From: an uncultured Collinsella sp.
GTDB lineage: Bacteria; Actinomycetota; Coriobacteriia; Coriobacteriales; Coriobacteriaceae
DNA length: 9,089 bases
Reading direction: 5' to 3'
NCBI GenBank assembly: GCA_900545905.1
Contig: URBA01000044.1
Location: forward strand, 1 to 9,089
Under the pieces are notes generated by a model. That model saw nothing but the letters and a program-made list of their open reading frames with translations, was not told where the DNA came from and did no database searches. Positions within the stretch are counted from its first letter, which is position 1. Every line of letters begins with the position of its first letter. Below are positions 1 to 6,576 of the stretch, in pieces. Made by a program: the position numbers and the translations under genes.

Positions 1-48
1 CGAGATGCAGCGTAGTCTCGTGGGCTCGGAGATGTGTATAAGAGACAG
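1..48 (+). other. Illumina Nextera adapter (sequencing artefact)
   Basis: These bases are library adapter, not genome. Positions 30-48 read AGATGTGTATAAGAGACAG, the Tn5 mosaic end. Positions 15-29 read GTCTCGTGGGCTCGG, the Nextera read-2 adapter arm. Positions 1-6 (CGAGAT) match the end of the P7 flow-cell oligo, and positions 7-14 (GCAGCGTA) sit where the 8-base i7 index belongs. True insert sequence begins at base 49. The contig therefore ends at a library-fragment end with untrimmed adapter. Confidence 0.98.
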
Positions 49-835
49 TCTGCAGAGTATGCAGCGTGTCGACCCAACGAACGGCATGACTCACCTGATT
101 GGCCAAGACATCCGATGCCGCTCGCGGGTCCGCCGGATAGGGCGCCGCCGTCATGTTTGCCATGACCGGAATCAGCAGCGGTGACGGCGCCTGGCCGGCT
201 TGGATATACGTCGCCAGCCCCTCAGTCGCCTCGGCCATATAGGGGCTATGAAATGCGCCCGACACCGCGACTTTCATAGCGCGGCCGCCAGCCTCTTTTA
301 CTAGGACGTCGAGCTCCTGCAGCGCCTCGGGCGCTCCGGCAACAACCGTCTGCTGCGGACTGTTGTAGTTGACCGGCCAGCAGTCCTCGCCGGCCTGTTT
401 TGCCAGGTTCTCGACTTGCGCCGCATCGAGCTTGATGACGGCGCGCATGCCGCCCGGATGGCGCTCGGCAGCCGCGGCCATCAGCGCCGCGCGCTCGCAC
501 ACGAGCTCAAAGCCCGCTCGCGTATCGAACGCCCCCGCAAAGGTGAGCGCGGCGACCTCGCCAAGCGAAAAACCCGCACAGGCGGCAGGTACCACGCCGC
601 GCTCACGCAGGGCGGCAGCCGCTGCCAGATCGTGAACGAACACGCACGGCTGCGTGTTCTCGGTCTGCGAGAGTTCCTCCTTGGAGGCGCTTCGGCACTG
701 CTCACTGGTCCCCGGGCGCACCTCGTCGACAATGGCGAACACCTCGGCGGCCGCCGGCGATGCCTCGATCAGGTCGACGCCCATCGCGGGGTGCTGGGCG
801 CCCTGGCCGGCAAACAGAAACGCTACGCCACCCAT
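49..835 (-). CDS. fabD: Malonyl-CoA:ACP transacylase FabD, 3' end missing
   Basis: FabD moves the malonyl group from malonyl-CoA to the phosphopantetheine arm of acyl carrier protein, loading the extender unit of type II fatty-acid synthesis in the cytoplasm. Translation from the ATG at 835 gives 262 residues, starting MGGVAFLFAGQGAQ as is typical of the family. The oxyanion Gln11 (GQGAQ), the nucleophile elbow GFSLGE with Ser90, Arg115 (binds the malonyl carboxylate) and the catalytic His196 in SGAFHSP are all present. The elbow has Phe where many family members have His. The frame is still open at base 49, where adapter begins; compared with the usual ~310 residues, roughly the last 45-50 are missing. 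The start overlaps the fabK stop by 13 bases in another frame, with AAGGGT at 844-849 as ribosome-binding site, which suggests translational coupling. The truncation is an assembly edge, not a pseudogene. Confidence 0.95.
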
Positions 836-1767
836 GCGCACGCACCCTTCAGGACGTGCTCGGCGCCATCGACTAGGTCGTCAACGATTTCACGTGCACT
901 TTGGCGCTCGTTGACCATGCCGGCAATCTGTCCACACAAAAACGAGCCCTCTTCGTAATTGCCGTCCTTGGCGGCCTTGCGAAGGGCGCCCGTGCCCATG
1001 GCCCCGAGCTCCTCGACACTTACGCCCGCCGCCTCGCTCTTGGCGTAGGCGTTGGTGAAGGGGCTCTTGAGGGCACGCACCGGGTGTCCCGTCGAGCGGC
1101 CGGTCGCACGCGTCGAGGTGTCGTTGGCCTTCAGGACCATCTCCTTGTACTGCTCCGATACGGTGCACTCATCTGCGATCAGAAAGCGCGTACCCACCTG
1201 CACGCCGGCGGCGCCCAGCATAAAGGCGGCCGCCACGCCGCGGCCATCGGCGATACCGCCAGCCGCAACCACGGGAATATCGACCGCATCGACAACCTGC
1301 GGGACAAGTGCCATCGTCGAGGTCTCGCCAATATGGCCGCCCGATTCGGTACCCTCGGCAACAACCGCCGTGGCTCCACGACGTGCCACGAGGCGCGCCA
1401 GCGCCACCGAGGCAACGACCGGGATGACCTTGATGCCCGCCTCGTTCCACGCCTTCATGTACTTGGCGGGATTGCCGGCGCCCGTCACGACGACCGGCAC
1501 TCGCTCGTCAATCACGACCTGTGCAACCTCGTCGGCAAACGGGCTCATGAGCATGACGTTCACGCCAAAGGGCTTATCCGTCTTGGCGCGCAGCTCATGA
1601 ATCTGGTCGCGAAGCCAGTTGGCGTCGGCGTTCATGGCCGCGATGATGCCTAAGCCACCCGCCTCGGACACTGCGGACGCCAGCGAAGCATCGGCAATCC
1701 AGGCCATACCGCCCTGGAACACGGGCTTTTCGATGCCGAGCAGATCGCAGAGAGGAGTCTTGAGCAT
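823..1767 (-). CDS. fabK: Enoyl-ACP reductase II (FMN-dependent) FabK
   Basis: FabK performs the last step of each fatty-acid elongation cycle: reduction of trans-2-enoyl-ACP to acyl-ACP with NAD(P)H through a bound FMN. It is the TIM-barrel flavoprotein alternative to FabI. The 314-residue product has the usual length and begins with the family's P-hFQGGMAWIADA segment (residues 15-27). The EGTESGGHIG motif (138-147) carries the conserved His145, and VAAGGIADGRG (167-177) plus GVQVGTRF (188-195) form the FMN phosphate-binding part of the barrel. The start is 2 bases after the acpP stop, with its ribosome-binding site (GGAG) inside the end of acpP, so it is translated with acpP. The operon order fabH-acpP-fabK-fabD matches that known in Firmicutes fab clusters. 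FabK enzymes are known to be insensitive to triclosan, which would apply here if no FabI exists elsewhere. A nitronate monooxygenase is the main alternative within this superfamily; the context argues strongly for FabK. Confidence 0.95.
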   Translation of the reverse strand: MLKTPLCDLLGIEKPVFQGGMAWIADASLASAVSEAGGLGIIAAMNADANWLRDQIHELRAKTDKPFGVNVMLMSPFADEVAQVVIDERVPVVVTGAGNPAKYMKAWNEAGIKVIPVVASVALARLVARRGATAVVAEGTESGGHIGETSTMALVPQVVDAVDIPVVAAGGIADGRGVAAAFMLGAAGVQVGTRFLIADECTVSEQYKEMVLKANDTSTRATGRSTGHPVRALKSPFTNAYAKSEAAGVSVEELGAMGTGALRKAAKDGNYEEGSFLCGQIAGMVNERQSAREIVDDLVDGAEHVLKGACAWVA

Positions 1768-1769
1768 CT

Positions 1770-2006
1770 CTACTTCTCCAATGCCGCCTCGACCGTATCG
1801 GCGAACTCGCCGACCGTCTTGGGGTTCTCCTCGGTATCGAGCTCAATGCCAAACTCGTCCTCGACGGCAACGAGGATCTCGACGGTACCCAGGCTGTCGA
1901 GGCCAATCTCCTCGAGCGTGGACTCGGACTTCATCTCGACATCGTCAAGGCCGGCGGTCTCGCGGATAACGTCGCAAACGCGCTCGAAGGTCTTCTGATC
2001 TGCCAT
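1770..2006 (-). CDS. acpP: Acyl carrier protein
   Basis: This small acidic protein (78 residues) carries growing acyl chains on a 4'-phosphopantetheine arm between the fatty-acid synthesis enzymes. The attachment site is Ser38 in EEIGLDSLGTVEIL, the classic DSL motif at the start of helix II, here with Gly in place of the more common Asp/Met next to it. The sequence is rich in Asp and Glu and has the family length. The ATG at 2006 is preceded by AGGAG at 2014-2018, seven bases upstream. It lies 52 bases after fabH and 2 bases before fabK, in the same operon. A strong independent ribosome-binding site fits the high amounts of ACP that cells need. Confidence 0.97.
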   Translation of the reverse strand: MADQKTFERVCDVIRETAGLDDVEMKSESTLEEIGLDSLGTVEILVAVEDEFGIELDTEENPKTVGEFADTVEAALEK

Positions 2007-2058
2007 GGTAGTTCTCCTTTGTTTGTGCCCTGGGGGCGTTTTTATTTCCTATGTGCGA

Positions 2059-3018
2059 CTACTTCCAACGAAGTAGATAGCCACCTACATCCAAGCCGGC
2101 GCCAAATCCGACTAGGGCGATGGTGTCGCCCGCGTGCAGCTCGCCGGTATTTGCCAGTCGATCGAGAGCAAGCGGAATGCATGCGCTCGAAATGTTGCCG
2201 GTCTCGCGCAGCGTTCGAACCACGCGCTTGTCTGGCACACCGAGGCGCTTGACCGCCTGACTCAGGATTCGTTCGTTAGCCTGATGGAATACAAAATGAT
2301 CGATGTCTTCGACCAAAATGCCCGCATCGATCGCAAGCTTATGGACCGTGTCGCAGATGGCGTTGACGCCGAACATGAACACGCGGCGGCCGTTCATGGA
2401 AAGCACACTCTGGCAGTCCGAGGGAACCTTGAATGGCGAGGTGCCATCCAGCCCGGGAACGCGCAACGTCTCGACATCGGGTGCGGTCGAAAGCTCAACG
2501 GCAAGGGGATTCTCTCCCCCGGCCTCCATGACTGCAGCGCCCGCGCCATCGCCAAAGAGCACGCACGTGGCACGGTCAGTCCAGTCGAGCGCGCGCGTCA
2601 TCTGCTCGGCAGCAACAACAAGCACGCGCTCGGCACGGCTGCGGGCGATATAGCCCTCGGCGACATCGAGCGCAAATACGAAGCCGGCGCAGGCCGCCGA
2701 GACATCGAAGGCAGGGCACGTCGCGCCCAGTCGCTCAGCAACGGCACACGCCTCAGCGGGAACAAGGTGGTCACCCGTCGTCGTCGAGCAGACGATCAGA
2801 TCCAACTGGCTCGCGTCGATTCCGGACACCCGAAGTGCCCGCTCGCTCGCCGCTACGGCAAGGTCGTCAAGTGACTCGCTGGTGCAGACGTGGCGGCTCT
2901 TGATACCTGTGCGGGTAAAAATCCACTCATCCGAGGTATCGAGGAACTCGGACAGCTCGTCATTGGAAACACTGCGCTTGGGAAGCGCCGAGCCTGTTCC
3001 AAGAATCGTGAAACCCAT
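2059..3018 (-). CDS. fabH: Beta-ketoacyl-ACP synthase III FabH
   Basis: FabH starts fatty-acid synthesis by condensing an acyl-CoA primer (acetyl- or branched-chain) with malonyl-ACP. The thiolase-fold triad is complete: Cys110 in VSAACAGF, His245 in FVFHQAN and Asn275 in GNISSACIP. The segment EWIFTRTGIKSRH (31-43) is the family's CoA-binding N-terminal motif, and the protein ends with the expected GFGAGLDVGGYLLRW. The Asn motif reads GNISSAC where most FabH proteins read GNTSAAS. The reading frame extends to an ATG at 3075, but the ATG at 3018 is preferred: it has a perfect AGGAGG at 3025-3030 six bases upstream, gives a family-like N-terminus (MGFTILGTGSALP) and a normal length of 319 residues. 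The longer form would also run through a repeat that looks like an operator. First gene of the minus-strand fab operon, divergent from birA. Confidence 0.95.
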   Translation of the reverse strand: MGFTILGTGSALPKRSVSNDELSEFLDTSDEWIFTRTGIKSRHVCTSESLDDLAVAASERALRVSGIDASQLDLIVCSTTTGDHLVPAEACAVAERLGATCPAFDVSAACAGFVFALDVAEGYIARSRAERVLVVAAEQMTRALDWTDRATCVLFGDGAGAAVMEAGGENPLAVELSTAPDVETLRVPGLDGTSPFKVPSDCQSVLSMNGRRVFMFGVNAICDTVHKLAIDAGILVEDIDHFVFHQANERILSQAVKRLGVPDKRVVRTLRETGNISSACIPLALDRLANTGELHAGDTIALVGFGAGLDVGGYLLRWK

Positions 3019-3024
3019 CACTAA

Positions 3025-3030
3025 CCTCCT
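3025..3030 (-). promoter_or_regulatory. fabH ribosome-binding site
   Basis: The minus strand reads AGGAGG, six bases before the ATG at 3018. This decides the start of fabH in favour of the shorter form over the upstream in-frame ATG at 3075. Confidence 0.85.
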
Positions 3031-3034
3031 TTGA

Positions 3035-3101
3035 GTTGTTGACGTGTTTACATCGACCAAGAGAGGATAGCGCATTTCAGTCGTTGTTGACGTGTTAACA
3101 T
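3035..3101. promoter_or_regulatory. Paired 19-bp repeats, putative operator between fabH and birA
   Basis: Two direct copies of GTTGTTGACGTGTTWACAT lie at 3035-3053 and 3083-3101, identical except for one base (T versus A at position 15) and offset by 48 bp. Each copy has a partial dyad, TGTT-N8-AACA in the second copy, as expected for a dimeric regulator. Both lie in the divergent region, upstream of the chosen starts of fabH and birA. A possible minus-strand -10 hexamer, TATCCT at 3064-3069 (the same hexamer as in the rpsL promoter), falls between the copies, but no convincing -35 is present; the second copy occupies that position. On the plus strand each copy contains TTGACG, a possible -35, without a good -10 at 17 bp. 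The regulator is unknown. Confidence 0.5.
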
Positions 3102-3176
3102 TAAATTGTCCAAATGCGACAAAGGCTTCACATTGTGTCTGCCTCTCGACACCATTACGTTATTCACTTATTCATT

Positions 3177-3183
3177 AAGGAGG
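3177..3183 (+). promoter_or_regulatory. birA ribosome-binding site
   Basis: AAGGAGG lies 11 bases before the ATG at 3195. The spacing is a little long, but this is the only strong site nearby and it supports 3195 over the in-frame ATG at 3114. Confidence 0.7.
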
Positions 3184-3194
3184 TAGCAGCCATT

Positions 3195-3971
3195 ATGGAT
3201 GCCAAATTAACGATCGTCGACGTAACCGGATCGACCAACGATGACCTGCTCGAAGCAGGAAAACAGGGAGCGCCGCACGGCACAGGACTTGCCGCCCGGG
3301 CTCAGACAGCAGGACGCGGCCGGCGCGGCCACAAGTGGGATTCAACCGCCGGCAACCTATTGCTTTCGATTGTCCTGCGTCCATGCGTTAATCCTGCAAA
3401 GTACTCTGGTCTTGCCGCCGTCAGCGGCCTAGCGGTGCTCGAGGCGCTCGAAAAACAGGGTCTTGCAAACGAGATTGGCCTCAAATGGCCCAACGACCTG
3501 GTCGCGCGTGGACGCAAGCTCGGCGGCATTCTGGTCGAGGCCGCACGCGATAACGAAGGCAAACCTTTCGCCGTCTGCGGTATTGGCGTCAATGTGAACT
3601 ATGCGCCCCAAGAAGTGCCCGATGGCGGCCTGCCGGCAATCGGTCTCTCGGACCTTAACGAGAACGTTCCTGCTGTCGACATGCTCCTCGATGAGGTCTA
3701 TCACGCAGTTATAGACGCTGTAGATGCCTGGGCAGAACGCCTCAACGCCATGGAAGAAAACACCGGACCGCTCGCGCCCGTCCACGGCGAATATGTCGCC
3801 CACCTCAATTGGATTGGAAAGCACGTTATCGCCCGCTCCCCTGCCGGTGACGAGCTGGCGCGAGGCATCTTTAAAACGGTCGATGGCTTTGGTCGTGCGT
3901 GCATCGAAACAGAAGACGGCTTGCGATTCTTCCATTTTGAGGAAGCGTCATTGCGCCCCTTGAGTGAGTAG
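3195..3971 (+). CDS. birA: Biotin--[acetyl-CoA-carboxylase] ligase, single-function type
   Basis: This enzyme makes biotinyl-5'-AMP from biotin and ATP and transfers biotin to a lysine of the biotin carboxyl carrier protein of acetyl-CoA carboxylase. The 258-residue product shows the catalytic-domain motifs in order: STND (13-16), the biotinyl-AMP loop GRGRRGHKW (40-48), KWPNDL (97-102), the GRKLGGILVE stretch (106-115) with the conserved Lys108, and CGIGVNVNY (128-136). A small SH3-like C-terminal domain follows (about 208-258, GKHVIARSPAGDELARG onward). There is no N-terminal helix-turn-helix, so unlike E. coli BirA it should not be a DNA-binding biotin repressor. The frame extends upstream to an ATG at 3114, but that extension has no family similarity that I can see; the ATG at 3195 follows AAGGAGG. 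It is divergent from the fab operon, which fits its role in malonyl-CoA supply, and convergent with rpsJ. Confidence 0.93.
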   Translation: MDAKLTIVDVTGSTNDDLLEAGKQGAPHGTGLAARAQTAGRGRRGHKWDSTAGNLLLSIVLRPCVNPAKYSGLAAVSGLAVLEALEKQGLANEIGLKWPNDLVARGRKLGGILVEAARDNEGKPFAVCGIGVNVNYAPQEVPDGGLPAIGLSDLNENVPAVDMLLDEVYHAVIDAVDAWAERLNAMEENTGPLAPVHGEYVAHLNWIGKHVIARSPAGDELARGIFKTVDGFGRACIETEDGLRFFHFEEASLRPLSE

Positions 3972-4021
3972 GTCGCCACAGCCAGCCGCTCGGCAGCCTT
4001 ACCCGGCGATCCAAACCCATC

Positions 4022-4066
4022 ATGCAAAACAAAAGAGCCCCGCTACCAAGATGGCAGCGGGGCTCT
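4022..4066 (-). terminator. Rho-independent terminator after rpsJ
   Basis: A perfect 11-bp stem is formed by 4034-4044 (AGAGCCCCGCT) and 4056-4066 (AGCGGGGCTCT) around an 11-base loop. On the minus strand it is followed by TTTTGTTTTG (about 4034-4025), so it ends the rpsL-rpsG-fusA-rpsJ transcript. On the plus strand no T-run follows, so it is not an obvious terminator for birA, though the hairpin may slow convergent transcription. Confidence 0.93.
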
Positions 4067-4087
4067 GTAAGCTATGAGCGATATCGC

Positions 4088-4396
4088 TTAGAGCTTGATG
4101 TCGATGTCGACGCCAGCGGGGAGGTCGAGACGCATAAGCGAATCAACGGTGCCCGAGGTGGGGTCGAGGATGTCGATGAGGCGCTTGTGGGTGCGCATCT
4201 CGAACTGCTCACGGGAGTCCTTGTTCACGTGCGGCGAGCGGATAACCGTGTACAGGTTGCGCTCGGTGGGCAGGGGGACAGGACCGGAAACGCGAGCGCC
4301 GGTCTTCTGAGCGGTCTCGACGATGAGCTTCGCGGACTGATCGACGACCTCGTGATCATAGCCCTTGAGGCGAATGCGGATCTTCTGGGTAGCCAA
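4088..4396 (-). CDS. rpsJ: 30S ribosomal protein S10
   Basis: S10 is a protein of the 30S head; in E. coli it is also NusE, a partner of NusB and NusG in transcription antitermination. The 102-residue product is full length and starts MATQKIRIRLKGYDHEVVDQS, with the conserved GPVPLPTERNLYTVIRSPHVNKDSREQFEMRTHKRLIDI segment across residues ~38-77 split over two strands and the loop. The start codon is TTG at 4396, preceded six bases upstream by GGAGG (4403-4407); no ATG gives a family-like N-terminus. It is the last gene of the str operon here, 60 bases after fusA and just before a strong terminator. In most bacteria rpsJ opens the S10 operon (rplC, rplD and so on follow); here it stands apart from those genes. 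Confidence 0.97.
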   Translation of the reverse strand: MATQKIRIRLKGYDHEVVDQSAKLIVETAQKTGARVSGPVPLPTERNLYTVIRSPHVNKDSREQFEMRTHKRLIDILDPTSGTVDSLMRLDLPAGVDIDIKL

Positions 4397-4402
4397 CTTA
4401 AA

Positions 4403-4407
4403 CCTCC
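4403..4407 (-). promoter_or_regulatory. rpsJ ribosome-binding site before a TTG start
   Basis: Minus strand GGAGG, six bases ahead of the TTG at 4396. The match and spacing make TTG the evident start codon. Confidence 0.85.
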
Positions 4408-4414
4408 AAAGAGT

Positions 4415-4431
4415 GCGAGAGATGTTCTCGC
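4415..4431 (-). promoter_or_regulatory. Small hairpin in fusA-rpsJ spacer
   Basis: GCGAGA (4415-4420) and TCTCGC (4426-4431) can form a 6-bp stem with a 5-base loop in the 60-base spacer, ending seven bases before the rpsJ ribosome-binding site on the mRNA. It could affect rpsJ translation or RNA processing. There is no U-run, so it is not a terminator. Function is not shown. Confidence 0.35.
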
Positions 4432-4456
4432 GGATTACGTAACAGGGAGCTCGAAC

Positions 4457-6556
4457 TTAGGCGTTCTTGCTCATGACCTCGTCCACGATGGACTTGGGCG
4501 CGGGCTCATAAGAGTCGAACTGCATCGTGTAGGATGCACGGCCCTGGGTCTGGGAGCGAAGGTCGGTAGCGTAACCGAACATCTCGCCCAGCGGCACCTT
4601 GGCACGGATGAGCTTGCTGTTCTTGCGATCCTCCATGCCCTCGATCTTGCCGCGGCGACCGGAGAGGTTGCCCATGACGTCGCCCATGTACTGCTCGGGG
4701 GTCTCGACCTCGACAGCCATGATCGGCTCGAGCAGCTGCGGATCGGACTTCTTGAGGGCGTCCTTGATAGCCATGGAACCGGCGATCTTGAAGGCGGCCT
4801 CGGAGGAGTCGACCTCGTGGTAAGAACCGTCGAACAGGGTGACCTTAACGTCGAGGACCGGGAAGCCGGCGATAACACCGGTGTTCAGGGCCTCCTGGAT
4901 GCCCTTGTCGATGGACGGGATGTACTCCTTGGGCACGACGCCGCCGACGATAGCGTTGACGAACTCGTAGCCGAAGCCCTCCTCCATCTTCTCGAGCTTG
5001 ATGACGGCGTGGCCGTACTGACCGCGACCACCGGACTGACGGACGAACTTGCCCTCAGCCTTCTCGACGTCGTGACCAGCGGTCTCGCGGTAGGCAACCT
5101 GGGGCTTACCAACGTTAGCGTCAACCTTGAACTCGCGGAGCAGACGGTCGACGATGATCTCGAGGTGCAGCTCGCCCATGCCGGCGATGATGGTCTGGCC
5201 GGTCTCGTGGTTGGTGGACACCTGGAAGGTCGGGTCCTCCTCGGCGAGCTTGGTCAGAGCCAAGGACATCTTGTCCTGCTCGGCCTTGGTCTTGGGCTCG
5301 ATGGCAACGTCGATAACGGGCTTAGCGAACTCGATCTTCTCGAGGACGATCTCCTTGCCCTCGGCGCACAGGGTGTCACCGGTGGTGGAGTTCTTGAAGC
5401 CGACGCAAGCGACGATGTCGCCGGCGGCAGCGTCGTCACGGTCGATACGCTCGGCGGCGTTCATCTCGAGGATGCGGCCGAGGCGCTCGCGCTGACCGTT
5501 GGAAGCGTTGACCACGTAGGAGCCGGACTCGGCGCGGCCGGAGTAAACGCGGACATAGGTGAGCTTACCGACGAACGGGTCGGTCATGATCTTGAAGACC
5601 AGGCCGGAGAAGGGCTCGTCGAAGGAAGGATGACGCTGGATCTCCTCGCCGGTGTCCGGATCGGTACCGGTGACGGCCTCAACGTCAAGCGGGCTGGGCA
5701 GGTAGTCGACGACAGCGTCGAGCAGCTCCTGAACGCCCTTGTTCTTGTAGGCGGAACCCACGAAGACGAGGTTGAGCTCGTTGGCCAGAACGCCCTTGCG
5801 CAGAGCAGCCTTGAGCTCCTCGACGGTGAAGTCCTCCTCCATGAGGATCTTCTCCATGAGCTCGTCGTCAAAGCTGGCAGCAGCGTCGAGGAGCTCCTCG
5901 CGCTTGGTGGCAGCGATGTCGGCAAACTCAGCCGGGATCTCGTCCATCGGCTCGGGGTAGGTCATGCCCTTCTCGTCGGCCTTGAAGTCCCATGCAGTCA
6001 TGGTGACCAGGTCGATGACGCCCCAGAAGTTGTCCTCGGCGCCCATCGGGACCTGAGCGGCCACGGCGTTGGCGTCGAGACGATCCTTCATGGTCTCGAT
6101 AGCGTTGAAGAAGTCAGCGCCCACGCGGTCATACTTGTTGATGAAGGCGATGCGGGGGACGTTGAAGGTAGAAGCCTGACGCCAAACGGTCTCAGACTGG
6201 GGCTGAACGCCGGCAACGGCGTCGAAGACGGCGACAGCGCCATCGAGGACGCGCAGGCAGCGCTCGACCTCGGCGGTGAAGTCAACGTGGCCCGGGGTGT
6301 CGATGATCTGGATGCGGTAGTCCTTACCGTCCTTGTTCCAGAAGCACGTGGTAGCAGCGGAGGTAATGGTTACGCCGCGCTCCTGCTCCTGAACCATCCA
6401 GTCCATGGTGGCAGCGCCCTCATGGACCTCACCGATCTTGTGGGTCTTACCGGTGTAGTAAAGAATACGCTCGGTCGTGGTGGTCTTACCGGCATCGATG
6501 TGGGCCATGATGCCGATGTTACGGGTATCGGAAAGCTTGTACTTAGGCTTAGCCAT
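4457..6556 (-). CDS. fusA: Elongation factor G
   Basis: EF-G is the GTPase that drives translocation of tRNA and mRNA on the ribosome and, with RRF, splits ribosomes after termination. The 699-residue product has the standard length. G-domain motifs: P-loop AHIDAGKTT (18-26), switch I ERGVTITSAA (59-68), DTPGHVDF with catalytic His90 (86-93), guanine-specificity NKYD (140-143) and GSAYKNKGVQ (267-276). Domain II follows (~310-410), then domain III with GMGELHLE (459-466), domain IV (~485-610) with QSGGRGQYGHA (507-517), and domain V with YMGDVMGN (623-630). The specificity motif has Tyr142 where EF-G usually has Met (NKMD). The ATG at 6556 has AAGGAA at 6562-6567 and lies 20 bases after rpsG. 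The conserved domain set and the str context point to the main housekeeping EF-G, not to a Tet(M)/RPP-type or fusA2 paralogue. Confidence 0.98.
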   Translation of the reverse strand: MAKPKYKLSDTRNIGIMAHIDAGKTTTTERILYYTGKTHKIGEVHEGAATMDWMVQEQERGVTITSAATTCFWNKDGKDYRIQIIDTPGHVDFTAEVERCLRVLDGAVAVFDAVAGVQPQSETVWRQASTFNVPRIAFINKYDRVGADFFNAIETMKDRLDANAVAAQVPMGAEDNFWGVIDLVTMTAWDFKADEKGMTYPEPMDEIPAEFADIAATKREELLDAAASFDDELMEKILMEEDFTVEELKAALRKGVLANELNLVFVGSAYKNKGVQELLDAVVDYLPSPLDVEAVTGTDPDTGEEIQRHPSFDEPFSGLVFKIMTDPFVGKLTYVRVYSGRAESGSYVVNASNGQRERLGRILEMNAAERIDRDDAAAGDIVACVGFKNSTTGDTLCAEGKEIVLEKIEFAKPVIDVAIEPKTKAEQDKMSLALTKLAEEDPTFQVSTNHETGQTIIAGMGELHLEIIVDRLLREFKVDANVGKPQVAYRETAGHDVEKAEGKFVRQSGGRGQYGHAVIKLEKMEEGFGYEFVNAIVGGVVPKEYIPSIDKGIQEALNTGVIAGFPVLDVKVTLFDGSYHEVDSSEAAFKIAGSMAIKDALKKSDPQLLEPIMAVEVETPEQYMGDVMGNLSGRRGKIEGMEDRKNSKLIRAKVPLGEMFGYATDLRSQTQGRASYTMQFDSYEPAPKSIVDEVMSKNA

Positions 6557-6576
6557 GTTAGTTCCTTACCTTAAAC

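Noticed and set aside
49..835. fabD as a pseudogene because it lacks a stop and C-terminus
   Set aside because: The frame is intact with all visible active-site residues up to the adapter junction at 48/49, so the loss is an assembly edge.
416..958. Plus-strand frame of 180 codons opposite fabD and the end of fabK
   Set aside because: It overlaps conserved fabD and fabK motifs on the minus strand, is rich in Arg and Ala with no domain, and has no ribosome-binding site.
901..1653. Plus-strand frame of 250 codons opposite fabK
   Set aside because: Shadow of the fabK codon pattern; no known family and antisense to catalytic motifs.
2134..2874. Plus-strand frame of 246 codons opposite fabH
   Set aside because: Antisense to the complete FabH coding sequence, with arginine-rich product typical of out-of-frame translation.
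3087..3115. Plus-strand birA promoter TTGACG with -10 CCAAAT
   Set aside because: The -35 is good and the spacer is 17 bp, but the -10 match is too poor; TTGACG here is part of the repeated operator-like motif.
3429..3935. Minus-strand frame of 168 codons opposite birA
   Set aside because: The plus strand encodes all BirA motifs over the same bases; the opposite product has no recognisable features.
4022..6574. A plus-strand open frame of 850 codons running antisense across all of rpsJ and fusA
   Set aside because: It is a mirror of strongly biased GC-rich codon use in two conserved genes on the other strand. Its product is a low-complexity run of Leu, Val, Gly and Asp without a recognisable domain, and its start lies within the terminator of the str operon.
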